The notes under the pieces are model-generated. The model was not told where the DNA came from, made no database searches, and saw nothing but the letters and a program-made list of their open reading frames with translations. Below, piece by piece: positions 33,183 to 44,885 of a stretch of 64,000 nucleotides of DNA (position 1 is its first letter; each line of letters opens with the position of its first letter). The stretch comes from Isoetes taiwanensis (lineage: Eukaryota > Streptophyta > Lycopodiopsida > Isoetales > Isoetaceae). The stretch is taken from assembly GCA_021234155.1 (NCBI GenBank), contig JAJEKV010000066.1:6110800-6174799 (forward strand), read 5' to 3'. Both the position numbers and the translations under genes were made by a program.

Positions 33183-33814
33183 AGACATCATGCTTCTGAT
33201 GTTTGAAGATGATTAATAGGATTATAAAAGGAAAATAATTGAAAGGATATGTACAATGGTGTATAATATATATGGTCGTCAGAGAACCAATAATATGCAA
33301 AGTGCTACATTAAATGATGACCCCTTGGAAAAAAAGCTAAGAATAATTTATGAGTTAGCCTTGTTTGAAAAGCCTAGATCGAGTACTATGTCTTCGTTTT
33401 GTTTTGTTTTGTTTTTTTAGAGGATGGGAAAAAATTTTATTACAAAAGTAGAAATTATAAAATGGAGGTTTATATCATCTTTTGTGTAAAAGCACAAGAA
33501 ACTGCTCCTGAAACATGAGCCTGAAGCACTATGCACTTCACCCCATAGGAAGGAAGGAAGGAAGGAAGAAATTTTTAACGTCCGCGGAACCCAATCGGGT
33601 TATGGGACCCAATACAAAAGAAAGGGCAAAAGCCCAGACTGAAACTCGGGGACGGAGCCCCGTGACCAAACCAAAAAGGCTGAAGCCAAAATCAGACGTG
33701 GGGGCTGGCCCCAGTACACAAAACTCGGGGGACTATGCCCCATAGCAAATCACAATACTAGAACGAAACAAAACAAAAGGGCATAAGCCCAAGCAGATCG
33801 CGGAATCAAATCAA

Positions 33815-34750
33815 CTACCCAGACACTGCCCATGGATCAAGTGGCCAGTGATCCCGAATGATAGCCTGGCCGCCTCTATACACAGCCCACTTCCGGTGCA
33901 GACGAGCCTCGCGGACTCGACATAATTCATCCTTCCGCCGGCAAAGCTGTGCTGGGGTAAGGTCTTCCTGGACGGAGAAAGAGGTCCCTTGCAAGTGATT
34001 GCCATGGCGGAGGATGTGCAGCCGGGACAAAGCATCCCTGAAACTGACCAGCAAATGACGGGGGCGATCAGGCCGTGCTGGTCCAACTCGACGAGCCGAT
34101 AGAATGCCATCTGCCTGTAAGTGCATCACCTCTGCAAAGAAACGGGTCGCCTCAGCTGCCCCAGGAGTGTTGCCTGCTTCCTCCAAACCCACAATGCGCA
34201 GGTTCAGGGCTAACAGGTGCGCTGTGGCCTGGTCAGGCTTCGAAAGCGGGACCTGTGCAGTGGGCAAACAATCCTCGGATGATAGCCGTGTGGGCATAGG
34301 TGTGGTATCATCGGTCTGGGATGTAGCATCCACATGCTCAGAAGGTGCGGGTGGAACATTGCCGTGCTGCGGTGAATCAGCTCCTGCCGACTGTAGCAGC
34401 ATCTCTAGAAGCTGGACCCAGCTTCCCAAGGGCAACTGAGCCGATGTTTCTGTGAGTGTGACTGTCGATTGGATCGTGCGGATCCCAACCAACAAATCCG
34501 AAGGCAAACAATGGATCCGAGCATCAATCCTGGTCAAGTTTGCAGCCAAAGATACATCTGGAGCGGATTGCGTGTCTGGTGGTGTGTCTGGGTCTGCCAG
34601 TATAGGACGCTGAGGCCCAAATGATGGGGCTGCCTGAAGATATGGCGCAATCGCGGGGTCATAGGGTCTATTCAAGACTGGCTCCGGCAGCCTAACGAGA
34701 TTCTTTTCTTTACGGGTCTCCCTGGCTATGCGCTTGATCTGACGAACCAT
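33815..34750 (-). CDS. LINE ORF1 protein (L1 type, Transposase_22-like)
   Basis: 311 codons. I start at MVRQIKRIARETRKEKNL (34750) because the upstream in-frame ATG at 34843 lies in the 5' UTR repeat. The N-terminal half is Pro/Ser/Thr-rich with a possible trimerising helix (DARIHCLPSDLLVGIRTIQS). The C-terminal half shows the L1 ORF1p RRM (LNLRIVGLEEAGNTPG, FFAEVMHLQADGILSARRVG, RPRHLLVSFRDALSRLHIL) and C-terminal domain (FSVQEDLTPAQLCRRKDEL). The protein is an RNA-binding chaperone that coats LINE RNA. The frame is fully open, notable for an element lacking ORF2. Confidence 0.88.
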   Translation of the reverse strand: MVRQIKRIARETRKEKNLVRLPEPVLNRPYDPAIAPYLQAAPSFGPQRPILADPDTPPDTQSAPDVSLAANLTRIDARIHCLPSDLLVGIRTIQSTVTLTETSAQLPLGSWVQLLEMLLQSAGADSPQHGNVPPAPSEHVDATSQTDDTTPMPTRLSSEDCLPTAQVPLSKPDQATAHLLALNLRIVGLEEAGNTPGAAEATRFFAEVMHLQADGILSARRVGPARPDRPRHLLVSFRDALSRLHILRHGNHLQGTSFSVQEDLTPAQLCRRKDELCRVREARLHRKWAVYRGGQAIIRDHWPLDPWAVSG

Positions 34751-34810
34751 TGAGAGCAACAAGAGGATGGGTGAGCAGAACTGCTTATGAGAACAGAAGG
34801 GAGCTCCAAG

Positions 34811-35010
34811 CTTCAAGGAATCGAAATTGTAGGATACAGCCACAAAATAGAAGGACCTCCGAGGGCGGATACAAAGAAAGTAGAGCCAATAGCTGGGCCG
34901 GATTCAAGGGCTTTAAGGAATCGAAATTGTAGGCTACAGCCCCAAAACAGAAGGACCTCCAAGGGCGGATACAAAGAAAGCAGAACCAATAGCTAGGCCG
35001 GATTCAAGGG
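34811..35010. repeat. Two 100-bp tandem repeats in the LINE 5' UTR
   Basis: 34811-34910 and 34911-35010 are equal in length and nearly identical (TCGAAATTGTAGG.TACAGCC through GGCCGGATTCAAGGG). Their position upstream of ORF1 is that of L1 5' UTR monomers, which often carry the internal promoter. Confidence 0.9.
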
Positions 35011-35446
35011 AGGCTGTGAGTGACAAAGGGGGCCAGAGGTAGGCTGAACCGACTGCCAAACCAAATCAAGTGGAAAGATGTGCTACCATACCAGAAAAAC
35101 TGCAAGAACCGACAGGATGCAGTAACCGAGCTTGTGGCAGAACCGATCTGATGCCAATTCCGGTGGAGCAGAGCCGAAGGCAGAGAGCAAATAGAAGGAG
35201 ATGGCTATGCCCGGAGTAGCCGGATGCTGCCGAACTGGGCCCCAAGCTTGTCCAAACCCTTGCCAACGGCAGATGCTTGGCTGGAATTGGAGTTCTGGAG
35301 CTACGCTTCTCCTCTTCTGCTGCTTGTTAGGTTGGCGCCGGTGAGAGTAATGAAAAGAATTAATTTGAAGATATTGAATTAAAATATGGTTCCTAAATTC
35401 TTGCTCATGGGAGGAAGAGTTATAAGCCATCAATATCTTAGTTCAG

Positions 35447-36108
35447 TGTTACACACTAAGCCCCTACTGCTAACCAACATACCAAACGAGAAAATCCTTC
35501 AAACAGTCGTTATCGAATGGGCCAAAACATTTTCAAGGCTTTATCCCATCCTCACAGACCATATCAATTCCTCTCCTTCCTCAACATGCTTGCCCTCAAG
35601 CATGTGGAACACACTAATGTTGCTACAAGGAATTGAACTATGGGATCCGATACAAAATGTAATAATCCTTAACCACCTCAGCCTAATTGATTGACTAAAA
35701 CATCTAGGTGTTTATGGAAATCTATTCCACCCTCCTATGGTGGTATTAAAAAATGCTACACCAAGATATACTCGAGCGGTCTCCCATGGGTCTGTTACAA
35801 TCTATCTTAATAGAACTATATTCATCATCAAGCATCAAAAGACCATAGACCATGCCATCCCATGGTGTCCAAGTTAAAGCCAAGATCATACCGTCTCCAT
35901 TGTACCATCCCATGGTGTCCAAAATAAAGCCGTCATACCATCCAACAATAGAGACTTGAACTCGAGCTGCCCTGCTCTAATACCAGAATGTTACGCACTA
36001 ATCCCCTTAGTGCTAACCAACACAACAAAAAGGCAGATGCTTTATGGAAATCGTTATCCAATGGACTCTAATCTTTCTAAGGCTTTATCCCATACCCCAC
36101 AGACCATA
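35447..36108 (-). mobile_element. TRIM-like element in reverse orientation
   Basis: Two similar ends, 35447-35565 (TGTTACACACTAAGCCCC) and 35989-36108 (TGTTACGCACTAATCCCC), share GTGCTAACCAAC-like and AAGGCTTTATCCCAT blocks. Next to the right one, on the minus strand, is TGGTATTAGAGC (35974-35985), a PBS. The internal ~420 bp encode nothing. End points are approximate and no target duplication was found. Confidence 0.7.
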
Positions 36109-37884
36109 TTATCTGGGCTACAGTAATAACACCATGAGCATAATGAGTACATGCCATGGAAAATGTGGAGTCTACAACACTTCCAAATTGACCACAGGAG
36201 CCAACTAGATTCGAGATGGAATGCCTTCTGCCTAGTCGGGAACCATGCATCTGGGTACTATGTGTTGTGAAAGCTAATGTGACGAACTATACTATAGCAG
36301 ATAAGCATAACCATGATATATTGTTCATCTTGAACTCTTAGATACTCAAATTTGTTCAAAGCTTGTAAATAAAGATATATTTTGTAAACATCAAGGTCTT
36401 GTTGCAAGAGAGTCTTTCTAAGCGACGTTAGGAAAATTAGAAAGTTGCATGACATATTTCATGAACTTTAATCCCAAAATTCTGATCACAAGGCCCTATG
36501 AGAAGGGTGAAAATTGCTATGGTTAAGGGGAGCATTTAAAGCATGCTAAACCTTAGAGAACGCCCAAGGTTAAGATAAGATAAGATAAGTATTTTAACAT
36601 TATAGTTAAACTGGACGATATGGGGTAAGGAGCTTATGGCAGAATGGATGGCATGATAATGATGATTGCAAAGCTTTGCAGAGATACTAAAACATGCTTT
36701 GCCCTGATAAAATAACTGCAATAAGAGTTGAATATAAGAGAATGTTAAAACTTTTTGCGTGTGTATTGCTGTTTGAATTCTACATATTCCCACGAGGCTC
36801 TTTATTTTATTTTATTTATTTTTAGCAGGCTTGCCTAACCCTCCCTACAACCATTCCTAAAATTCTAGCCTATGCATGTGGTTATCCATATGTCAGCTAA
36901 ATGGAATTTTGGCCCATCCATGGCTAGGAAAATTAAAAAACCCTCGGAAAAATAACCTCTAGCTCCAGAGCATTCCCGGCTAGGCTGGCTAATCCATGCC
37001 CTGAAGGCTAGGCTGGCTAGGCGGCCCTGAAGCTCTTTGTTCATGTTTTGCATGCCACCAGAACATCCATGCCACTTTTCTTTGGCAAAACAGATATTAA
37101 AATTTTGAAAGCTCTGACCTGCAGATTCATATTTACTGTGCATGTGCCTTTTGCAGGACAAGCTTCTCCGGGAGACCTTCCTTATTCAGCCCCCCTGACC
37201 GGGTGGGTCCTCAAAGCAAAAGCTTCTTCTGCCAGATGGTTCAATAAAAAAAACAGTACCTAATCTCTGGTCTTGAAATCCTTGCTTTAACTCTACAGGT
37301 TAGTTGCGTAGTGCTAAATATGCATTAACAACCATCGGACTGCGCTTCTCTACATGTTCCTTTAAAAACGTTCTGAATCATCCTTTCGCAATAGTTGCTT
37401 GGCCAGCAGTCAGGTGGGAAAATCATGGGGGGAAGCCTTTTACTTGTTCGGGCAACACATCTTTCTGGTCCTGGCCCCATTGATTCGCCTCTTATTTTGG
37501 CAATGTGAGATAAGGTATGTTTCTTGGTTCACTTACTTTCTCATTAGTCTGTTCCATCAAGGGCAACTAAATCAACAAAAATCACTTAAAGTTTGAAGCT
37601 GTTAGATTAGCTCAAGGTATTTTGATGGGGTTATACCTTCAGTTTTCCTCCACTCTCATTGTACAAACACCCTCTATTCCATCATTTGTATCTGTGTTAT
37701 TACACTACACTATTTATTACAAATAATCCAAGGATGTAGTAGGCAAGCTGCCTATTCAATTTGGTCTCTGCCTGTCATGAGCTAACTAGTAAATTGGTTG
37801 GTGGCAATCTTACAAGTTGGATTTCATGTCTGATCAACTCCCATTGATCCTTAATCTGGCAATCCCATCTAGTATTCCTCAGGT
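36109..37884. other. No gene assigned
   Basis: AT-rich DNA. A short open stretch near 37130-37260 after TTTTGCAG and another at 37399-37596 before AAG/GTATG look like possible exons, but neither matches a family I know and they do not join. A GATAA microsatellite-like run lies near 36573-36588. Confidence 0.35.
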
Positions 37885-38960
37885 GAAGGTCATGAATACT
37901 CATCGGAAATCCAGCAAAATGCAATCTTATCATTCTGGCACGACTCGTTTATGATGGAAACACTTGTTGTATCATGAGTACTGCATTTGTATCCCTTCTA
38001 TCCCATTGAAAATATTGCAGTTAATCTGCTTACTAGTTTAACCACATGGTTGACCATCAAATGCAACTGTTATTGAATTCCACCCAAAATTTTCTTTAGA
38101 AGTGTGCAAAAGATGTATAGAAATAACTTAAATCTTTATCTTCCTGTCATATGTTAAATGCCCTTCTTGTACCACGAATACAGTGTAAAACTGCTGTCTA
38201 TTTGGTTATATGACATTAAATGTTCTCTTCTAGAGGCACGAAAAAGATGCATAAGAGTATGCTTCTATCTAGTTGTTGGAAGAGCTGGATTAAAATTGGT
38301 GGACATATGCGTTTGCTTGCATTATATGGACTTGAACATATCAATTTATGTTTGGCATCTTTCTTTAGCCTAAAAATTCATGAAGCGAAGGTCATGCATA
38401 CTCACCACAAGGAATTAATTATTAGAGTTAGAAAATTGTACCATCTTAGCAGTCTCATCATTCTGGCATGTCTCGTTTATGCCCGAAGATCTTTTTGTAC
38501 CATGAGTACTGCATTTGTATGCCTCATATCTTTGTGAAATATTGCAGTTGAAATCTGCTTATGATTTAACCACCTAATTTAACCATCAATTGAAACTGCT
38601 GTTGAATTCCGTTAAACATTTTATTTAGGAATATGAAAAAGATGCGCAAAAGTAGCTTACATCTTTATCTTCGTGGCATAGGCTAAACGCCCTTCTTGTA
38701 CCATGAGAACAATGTTAAACTGCAGCTGCATATTTTCTTATGTGGCAATAAATGTTTGCTTCTAGAGGCATGGAAAAGATGCATAAGTATGTTTGAAGAC
38801 CTGGAACAAGAAGAAAATGGAGACAGTGATCCTCTACTTAAGCCTATGAGAACTTGAGAGAAGATTAAGGTTAGTGGTCATGTGCATTTGCTTATGTCAT
38901 ATAGACTTGGACATATCTATTGATGATCGCCATCTTCCTTTAGCAACAAAGTCAAAATGT
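37885..38960. repeat. Diverged ~500-bp tandem duplication
   Basis: Blocks such as CTGGCA.G.CTCGTTTATG, GAGTACTGCATTTGTAT, CCCTTCTTGTACCA and TTCTAGAGGCA.G.AAAAGATGCATAAG occur in the same order at 37885-38388 and again at 38389-38890, with the shared end near 38960. Both copies are non-coding. Confidence 0.75.
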
Positions 38961-39114
38961 CAATACATTGATAACCTCTTCAATCTAGAACCACATAACA
39001 CCAGAAAGGATAGCTTTATTTTCAAGCTATTATATGATGAGAAGCGTACAACTTAAATTAATGTTTTGGTTCTCATAACTTCGAAATAGCCAGCTGCATG
39101 CCATGTAAAGGATG

Positions 39115-39186
39115 TCTATGTAATGGACCATTAGAAGAATACATAATGCATCTATGTAATGGACCATTAGAAGAATACATAATGCA
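39115..39186. repeat. Perfect 36-bp tandem duplication
   Basis: 39115-39150 is repeated without change at 39151-39186 (TCTATGTAATGGACCATTAG and so on). Confidence 0.95.
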
Positions 39187-42180
39187 TATATTATGTCTGC
39201 TTTCCTTTCTAATCTTTGGTGATTAACATTGATGGATAGTTTTAGAGGGTTGTATTGTGCTTTGGAACTTCATCTCCAATCTAGCTTTCTCTATAATCGT
39301 TTCAAAGTACGGAAAATGCAATTAGATGATACGATGATTGAAGATTTAAAAATGTCCTGCACATACTATAGTTTACTTGCTTACTTATTGACGTTCTTAA
39401 ATGAAAGATAGAAGAGCAATTGAATGCAGTGGAAGTTGTTCAGGATGCCTATGGAGATGGTTGCCATGTGAGGTAGCTTCCCCCAGTCTTAGCATGCTAA
39501 TATGTGAACTGGTTGTTTGGTGAAGCATTGATGTATGATTAGCATCATTTCAGGCACAGTCGATTGTACATGGTTTATGAAGCTATTTGGGAATTGCAGA
39601 ATACAGTATATGTAGTGTATGCATAATGCAATGTATGTGTATGCAGTGTATGTAGCATTCTGTAAAATTTTGAGTTTCTTCAAATGCCCTCCAATTATTC
39701 GTATAGAATGCACTACTTCTATACCTATTTATATTCATGACTCCTCAAAAGAAGGCATTGAACTGTCTTCTGCTCCATTGGTTTTGCCCTCAACAATCTG
39801 CAATTTCCATCGATTTGCTCTTAGCAATCTACTCAACCAATTTGCTCTCAGAGATCTGCTCTCATCAAGTTGTAATGATTCTCTTGTGGTTATTCTTGAA
39901 GGATATTTGAATTATTTTGTTAAATCTTAAGGGTATTTTGTGAATTTTGGAGGGAATTTGAATTATCTTGTTAATCTTAAGGGTATTTCTAAATTTTGAA
40001 ACATTTGAAATTTGAAAAATTGACACGTTATGGGTCTCGAGGGCATTTGAGAAATTAATAGGAAACTTAAGGGCATTTGGGGAATTAATGCATGTATGTT
40101 GACCAAGGGCATTGCATAAAATTGTCAAAACTTGGGGATATTTGCTGATATTTGTCAATATATAATGTTTAAAAATTACATAATGGAGAGTGCATTAAGT
40201 GCACACTTTTTGGAAACTAGAAAGTTTGCTAAGCCGCAACAAATTTATGGGGTCTGTTGAAGATGTAAATTGCTTGTTGCTAATATTATCGACGTGGGGG
40301 AATGTTGGGTGCATGGTTACAACAAGTTTGAACACTTAGGAAATCTACCTTACAAAATTGGAAATTTATCCTACAAAATTGATCGCTAGGAGATTGATGA
40401 GTAAAGATTCAAATGCATGGTTGTCAATGCCAATTATTTTCTATGTTCATGTAATGGTGTTTGTGTCCCTTAACAAAGTCAAAGAGTTCAATTAGTGTCC
40501 TTAGAAGGCGTCTCTAAAATCATTATGCTAATTAAAGTGCCTATGTATAATATACACATCCTTTGGATTAATAATGATCAATGACCCACGTATTCTACTT
40601 CAATAAACAATGACTTATCGGCTAGCTCATGCATGAACTCATGATTTGACCTATATATTGAGAGTTAAGATTCATCCGGATGAATATGCACAGCATTAAC
40701 AAATGCAATCTACGAGGGCTTCTCCCTTTCACAACCTTATCTAACCTACACCTACAACATTGGGCCTATGCACACATCACACATGTTGAGCTTCCATTTG
40801 CCTTTTCTTCTCATGTTGTGTTCTATAATGTCTTCCCATCATACACTTTATTCCCGCTCTAACCTTTCTTTTGCCCCAAGCCTGCGTTACTGCTAGTTTC
40901 ATATTTGTTTACAAAAGCATACACTCAAGGTTCTTTGAATTAGGCCCCCATCATAACCATCTTGTTGGTTAGGTGCATCCTTATATGTATCACCTACTTA
41001 TGTACATATAAACCATAGTGAAAACTTTTTAAAAGCATTCTTATCTAACCCTTAACACACTAGGAACTATGTATATGGCAATAGCTAGTGTATTTCATAT
41101 GCCTCTTGTGTAGATGTTCATGTTATCTAAAAATTCTAGAATATAAGATGCTAATGAGTCATCCCAATGTGCATTACATGGTTGATGGGAAAATGAATCA
41201 TTTGTATGTGCATGAAATGGTTGGTGGAAAAAAACACGTTTACATTAGAGCACATATCAAAGATGGTGGAACTTTTGAAAACAAGTGTAACATGCCAATA
41301 CATGTTGCTAAAAGGCTAGCACAACTAACAACTGCAGGTTGACATGGATCATGATGATGTGCATTTATATCTCTCTCTTTTTCTTTTTTCTTTTTTGAGG
41401 TGGGGATGCCGTTTCTCAACCTCCTTACATTGCATGCTATCTTGTTATGGGAGCAATGCGACAAATCCTTAAAACATGAAGGATCACCTACTAGAAAGAT
41501 CACCATCAGTGCATGTATATCTTTATTTGTCACAAATGAAAGACAAACAATCTCCATCTAAAGGTGAAACACAGCAATCAGACAATGATACATGAGCTAA
41601 TATATCTTACAAAATTTGGAGAATGAATCACAAATTACTAGGTCCAAAAACAGCCCAGATCTTTCCATGCAACTGATTGGAGGAATTGTTATTGGTAAAA
41701 TATTTATTATTTATATTTATCAAATTAGAAGTAAGATAATGTTGCCTGGTTTTCAATTCACATACGCAAAAAGGAGGACAGATCATGGCGAATTAGTTTG
41801 CTGGTGGGGCGGCATGGTGGTTGCAGTGGGGCTAGAAGAGGATATGAGCGAGCACATTCTTTTAAAAGAATTATTGGAGCCCACGATTCGCCATACTACA
41901 TTATTCCTTGTGCTCTGGCAGCTTGATCTGGTCCATGACTCGCCGATGCTGTTGGTCAAGTTTTACTCCTTGCTTTTGGTCCGGCCTGAAACCATGATTT
42001 TTCTTCTTTTCTTGGCTTCCAATCTTTTGAGTTGTTGGATAGTCGCCATCATGGATGCTAAAAGAATTTTGGGCTTTGGACTTTCTGCGAAAGGCGCTTG
42101 TGGTTGCCACCAAGCCCTTTTGTTTTATTTGCCTAGTTTGGAAGTTTTGACCCAAGTGAAGAGCTGATAAAAGATCTTTC
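39187..42180. other. Intergenic, AT-rich
   Basis: No gene recognised. Open stretches (for example 41616-42167 on the plus strand, 183 codons) have low-complexity hydrophobic composition and no family resemblance. GGGCATTTG phrases recur at 40030-40110. The right end probably holds the transporter promoter and first untranslated exon. Confidence 0.4.
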
Positions 42181-42498
42181 TTTTATACCTGGTAAGGTGA
42201 GTCCCTTCTTTGATACGAGGTTGCACTTTCTTATCTCAGAACTGTAAAAAACCAGTCAGTACTCTGCTCATTCTCTGCCTCCACCTCTAATGCGGCTCAG
42301 CTGTTGTTCAAATATTCCTCCAAGTGACACTATCTTTGGTTGGATGCATAATGGGTTCAGGTTGGTTGCTTGTGATTGGTAACATCAATTTGTTTCTCTC
42401 CTATGCTGGCCTTGATTTATGCACTAATGTAGGACTCTCAAGCTGATCTTTCGAATGTTTATGCATACAGAAAGTTGAGTCGCTGGAATTGAATTAAA

Positions 42499-44885
42499 AT
42501 GGAAGAAGGAAGCAAAACAAACGTTCAAGCAGTTGGTGTCTTAGCTTTATCTTTGATATCCACTGTTTTGATTGTCATCTGTAATAAGATACTCATCAGC
42601 AACCTTGGTTTCGTTTTTGGTACAAATTCTACCATAAGCGTGTCATTAACATGGAGAGCATGGTTTTTCATGACACTTATTCTTTATTGTGCCTTCTGCA
42701 ATTGCAGTTACAACATTGAGCAGCTGGCATTTAGTAATAACATATTGCTCCTTCCATGCTGCTAAATGGCTAGGCCTTTTCCAGCACAAGCCAATTGATA
42801 AACCAACTGTTATTGTTTTCGGATTTCTGAATGCAACTTCAATTGCATTTTTGAATCTCAGTTTGCAACGTAACTCTGTAGGTTTCTATCAGGTATGTGC
42901 ACTTGATGCATCCATGTTTCTTGCAAATTTTCAATCTACTAATCTCTTGTTTCCTTGTAGATGATGAAACTTGCAACCATCCCTTGCACTATTTTTATAG
43001 AGACCCTTTTCTTGAAGAAAAAATATAGGTACAATGTAAATTGCAATTTTGGGGCATGCAAGTTTATAATTTAGTTGGAGTCTTCCTTAGCAACTTAAAA
43101 AATGCTGTTGTAGGTTGCATTTTGCTATCCTGGGGTAAAATTTATAATAAACTGCAAATTGCAAGCATTTTATAGTTACACATGGTTATTTTGAGCCTCC
43201 ATGTTGGTCTTTTATACTGATAGTACCATAATTTCAGTGCAGATGTACAGTTGTCACTCTTAGTGCTCCTTCTTGGAGTTGGCATTGCAACTGTGACTGA
43301 TTTGCAAGTAAATGCCATCGGCACGATATTGGCAATCAATGCAGTTCTTACAACATGTGTTGCACAAATTGTATCCTTCTATTTTTTTTTGTATGGCATA
43401 ATTCGGTATTGTGGACAACAGTTGGCATATTCTGTTGTATCAAAGGTGTCTTAGCGGGAAGTTTCTTGACTTATGAACCCTATTTTAGATGACAAATAAC
43501 ATACAAAGGAAATTCAAGGTCTCATCAGCACAGCTTCTCTATCAATCATGTGCTTATCAAGCAATCTTATTGTTGCTGCTTGGGCCCTTGCTAGATCATT
43601 TTCTCACGCAGAAGAACCTGTTCAGTTTTGATTACAATTCTAAGATCGTGGTAAGTACTACTGATCTTGTTTCTTGGTCTGATACATCTTATGTCAGAAG
43701 CATAAGGCAAGACAAAAAAATGCAGCTGCTAACATATCATTTTTCAATTGCAGATGTTTATTCTACTATCATGTTTAATATCCGTATCAGTGAATTTTTC
43801 ATCATTTTTCATCATTGGGAAAACATCTGTTGTAACATACCAGGTTGTTGGACATCTCAAGACATGCCTTATTCTTGTATCTGGTTACGCTTTTCTAAAT
43901 TCTCCGTTCAGTTGGAGAACTATGTCTGGAATTTCAATTGCCTTGTTTGGAATGGTTCTCTATTCATACATCACAACACAAGAAATGAAAAAGAAATCGA
44001 CTGCAGTCTCTGAAAAGCTAGAGGTAATGTTCTCATTCTAAAAATTGTACAACAATTTTTGTTTAGGTTTAATCAGGGTGAAACTGCTGCATGGTCCAAC
44101 AATTTTTGTTTAGGTTTAATTAGGGTGAAACTGCTGATTGGTCAAAATTAAAAGGTAAGTTGAGTGGACGACATTTTTTTCACATGCACATGGCTTCTAT
44201 GCAATGTAGCTCTAAGCTGCATGCTTCATTTGTCTTGTTGAATATACATCATCAGGGTGAAGATTTCTATGCTGCAAGAATTGTTTCTATGCCTAAACAA
44301 CTGACAGGAAGCAAATCAGTTTTTCACAACACATCTAAACAGCTGACAGGATAATAAAGAGTATCCACAATATCATGCCTTTTTAAGTAAATTCTTCATT
44401 CTTCTGGCGGTATTTAGTAGCTGTTTATCACCGGTTTATATGTTATGACTAAATCAGTTTAAGAACAAAACGATTTTATTCCAATTCTATAATTCAGCCT
44501 TAGAAAGGACCATTCCTTGGCCTAGCCAGTATGCAAGTTCCTTTCAAAGCACAAACAGTTGGGATTTGAGGGATTGATTGCTACCAAAGCGATTTGAGGG
44601 TTGATTTTTAAAGCATATAGGATATAAGTCAATTGGAAAAGTTGTTACAATCTTGTTATATGTACCATCTATTTGTGAAGGACTCTGCGGGAGTTTCTCT
44701 AACGGCTTTTTGTAATGAATATCACGTATACAGACAAAATACTTTGCATATTATATTGCAATGTGCTGGTCGATTTTTTGTTTTTCCTTTTTTGGCTAAA
44801 GAATTGTTTGTTCAAAAACCTTTTATGAGTGCAGGATCGTAAAGATGAAGAAAATGGAAAGAGTGACCATGATCGTCAAAGGTAA
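42499..44885 (+). CDS. UDP-xylose-transporter-like nucleotide sugar transporter, 7 exons
   Basis: Exons 42499-42619, 42708-42892, 42961-43028, 43238-43370, 43489-43650, 43754-44023 and 44835-44885 have GT/AG introns and matching phases and give 329 residues without a stop. The protein is a ten-helix drug/metabolite-transporter-fold antiporter of Golgi/ER membranes. Family marks are VLIVICNKILISNLGF, TTLSSWHLVITYCSFHAAKW, LNLSLQRNSVGFYQ, MMKLATIPCTIFIETLFLKK, LLLGVGIATVTDLQVNAIG, MTNNIQRKFKVSSAQLLYQ and KTSVVTYQVVGHLKTCL. These match plant UXT proteins, which move UDP-xylose for wall glycan synthesis, along their length. The C-terminal tail is short and acidic/basic. An upstream acceptor at 42474 suggests a 5' UTR intron whose donor may be CTG/GTAAGG near 42191. 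The only intact host gene here. Substrate is inferred from family. Confidence 0.88.
44049..44142. repeat. ~47-bp tandem duplication in the last intron
   Basis: AACAATTTTTGTTTAGGTTT with AGGGTGAAACTGCTG occurs twice, about 47 bp apart, in the 811-bp last intron of the transporter gene. Confidence 0.85.

Larger units (their letters stand above)
33548..35340 (-). mobile_element. L1-type LINE derivative with ORF1 only
   Basis: Minus-strand order: 5' UTR with two 100-bp repeats (34811-35010), ORF1 (34750 to 33815), a ~240-bp 3' UTR ending TCCGCGGACGTTAAAA (33588-33573), then a (TTCC)n tail, seen on the plus strand as (GGAA)n at 33548-33569. No endonuclease or reverse transcriptase lies between ORF1 and the 3' end. 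The upper boundary is approximate because I found no target duplication. Confidence 0.75.

Noticed and set aside
34075-34439. Plus-strand open frames of 74-111 codons
   Set aside because: They lie antisense to the LINE ORF1, whose domain content explains the region.
41616-42167. 183-codon plus-strand open frame before the transporter
   Set aside because: Low-complexity hydrophobic composition, no start context, and it overlaps the likely promoter and 5' UTR.
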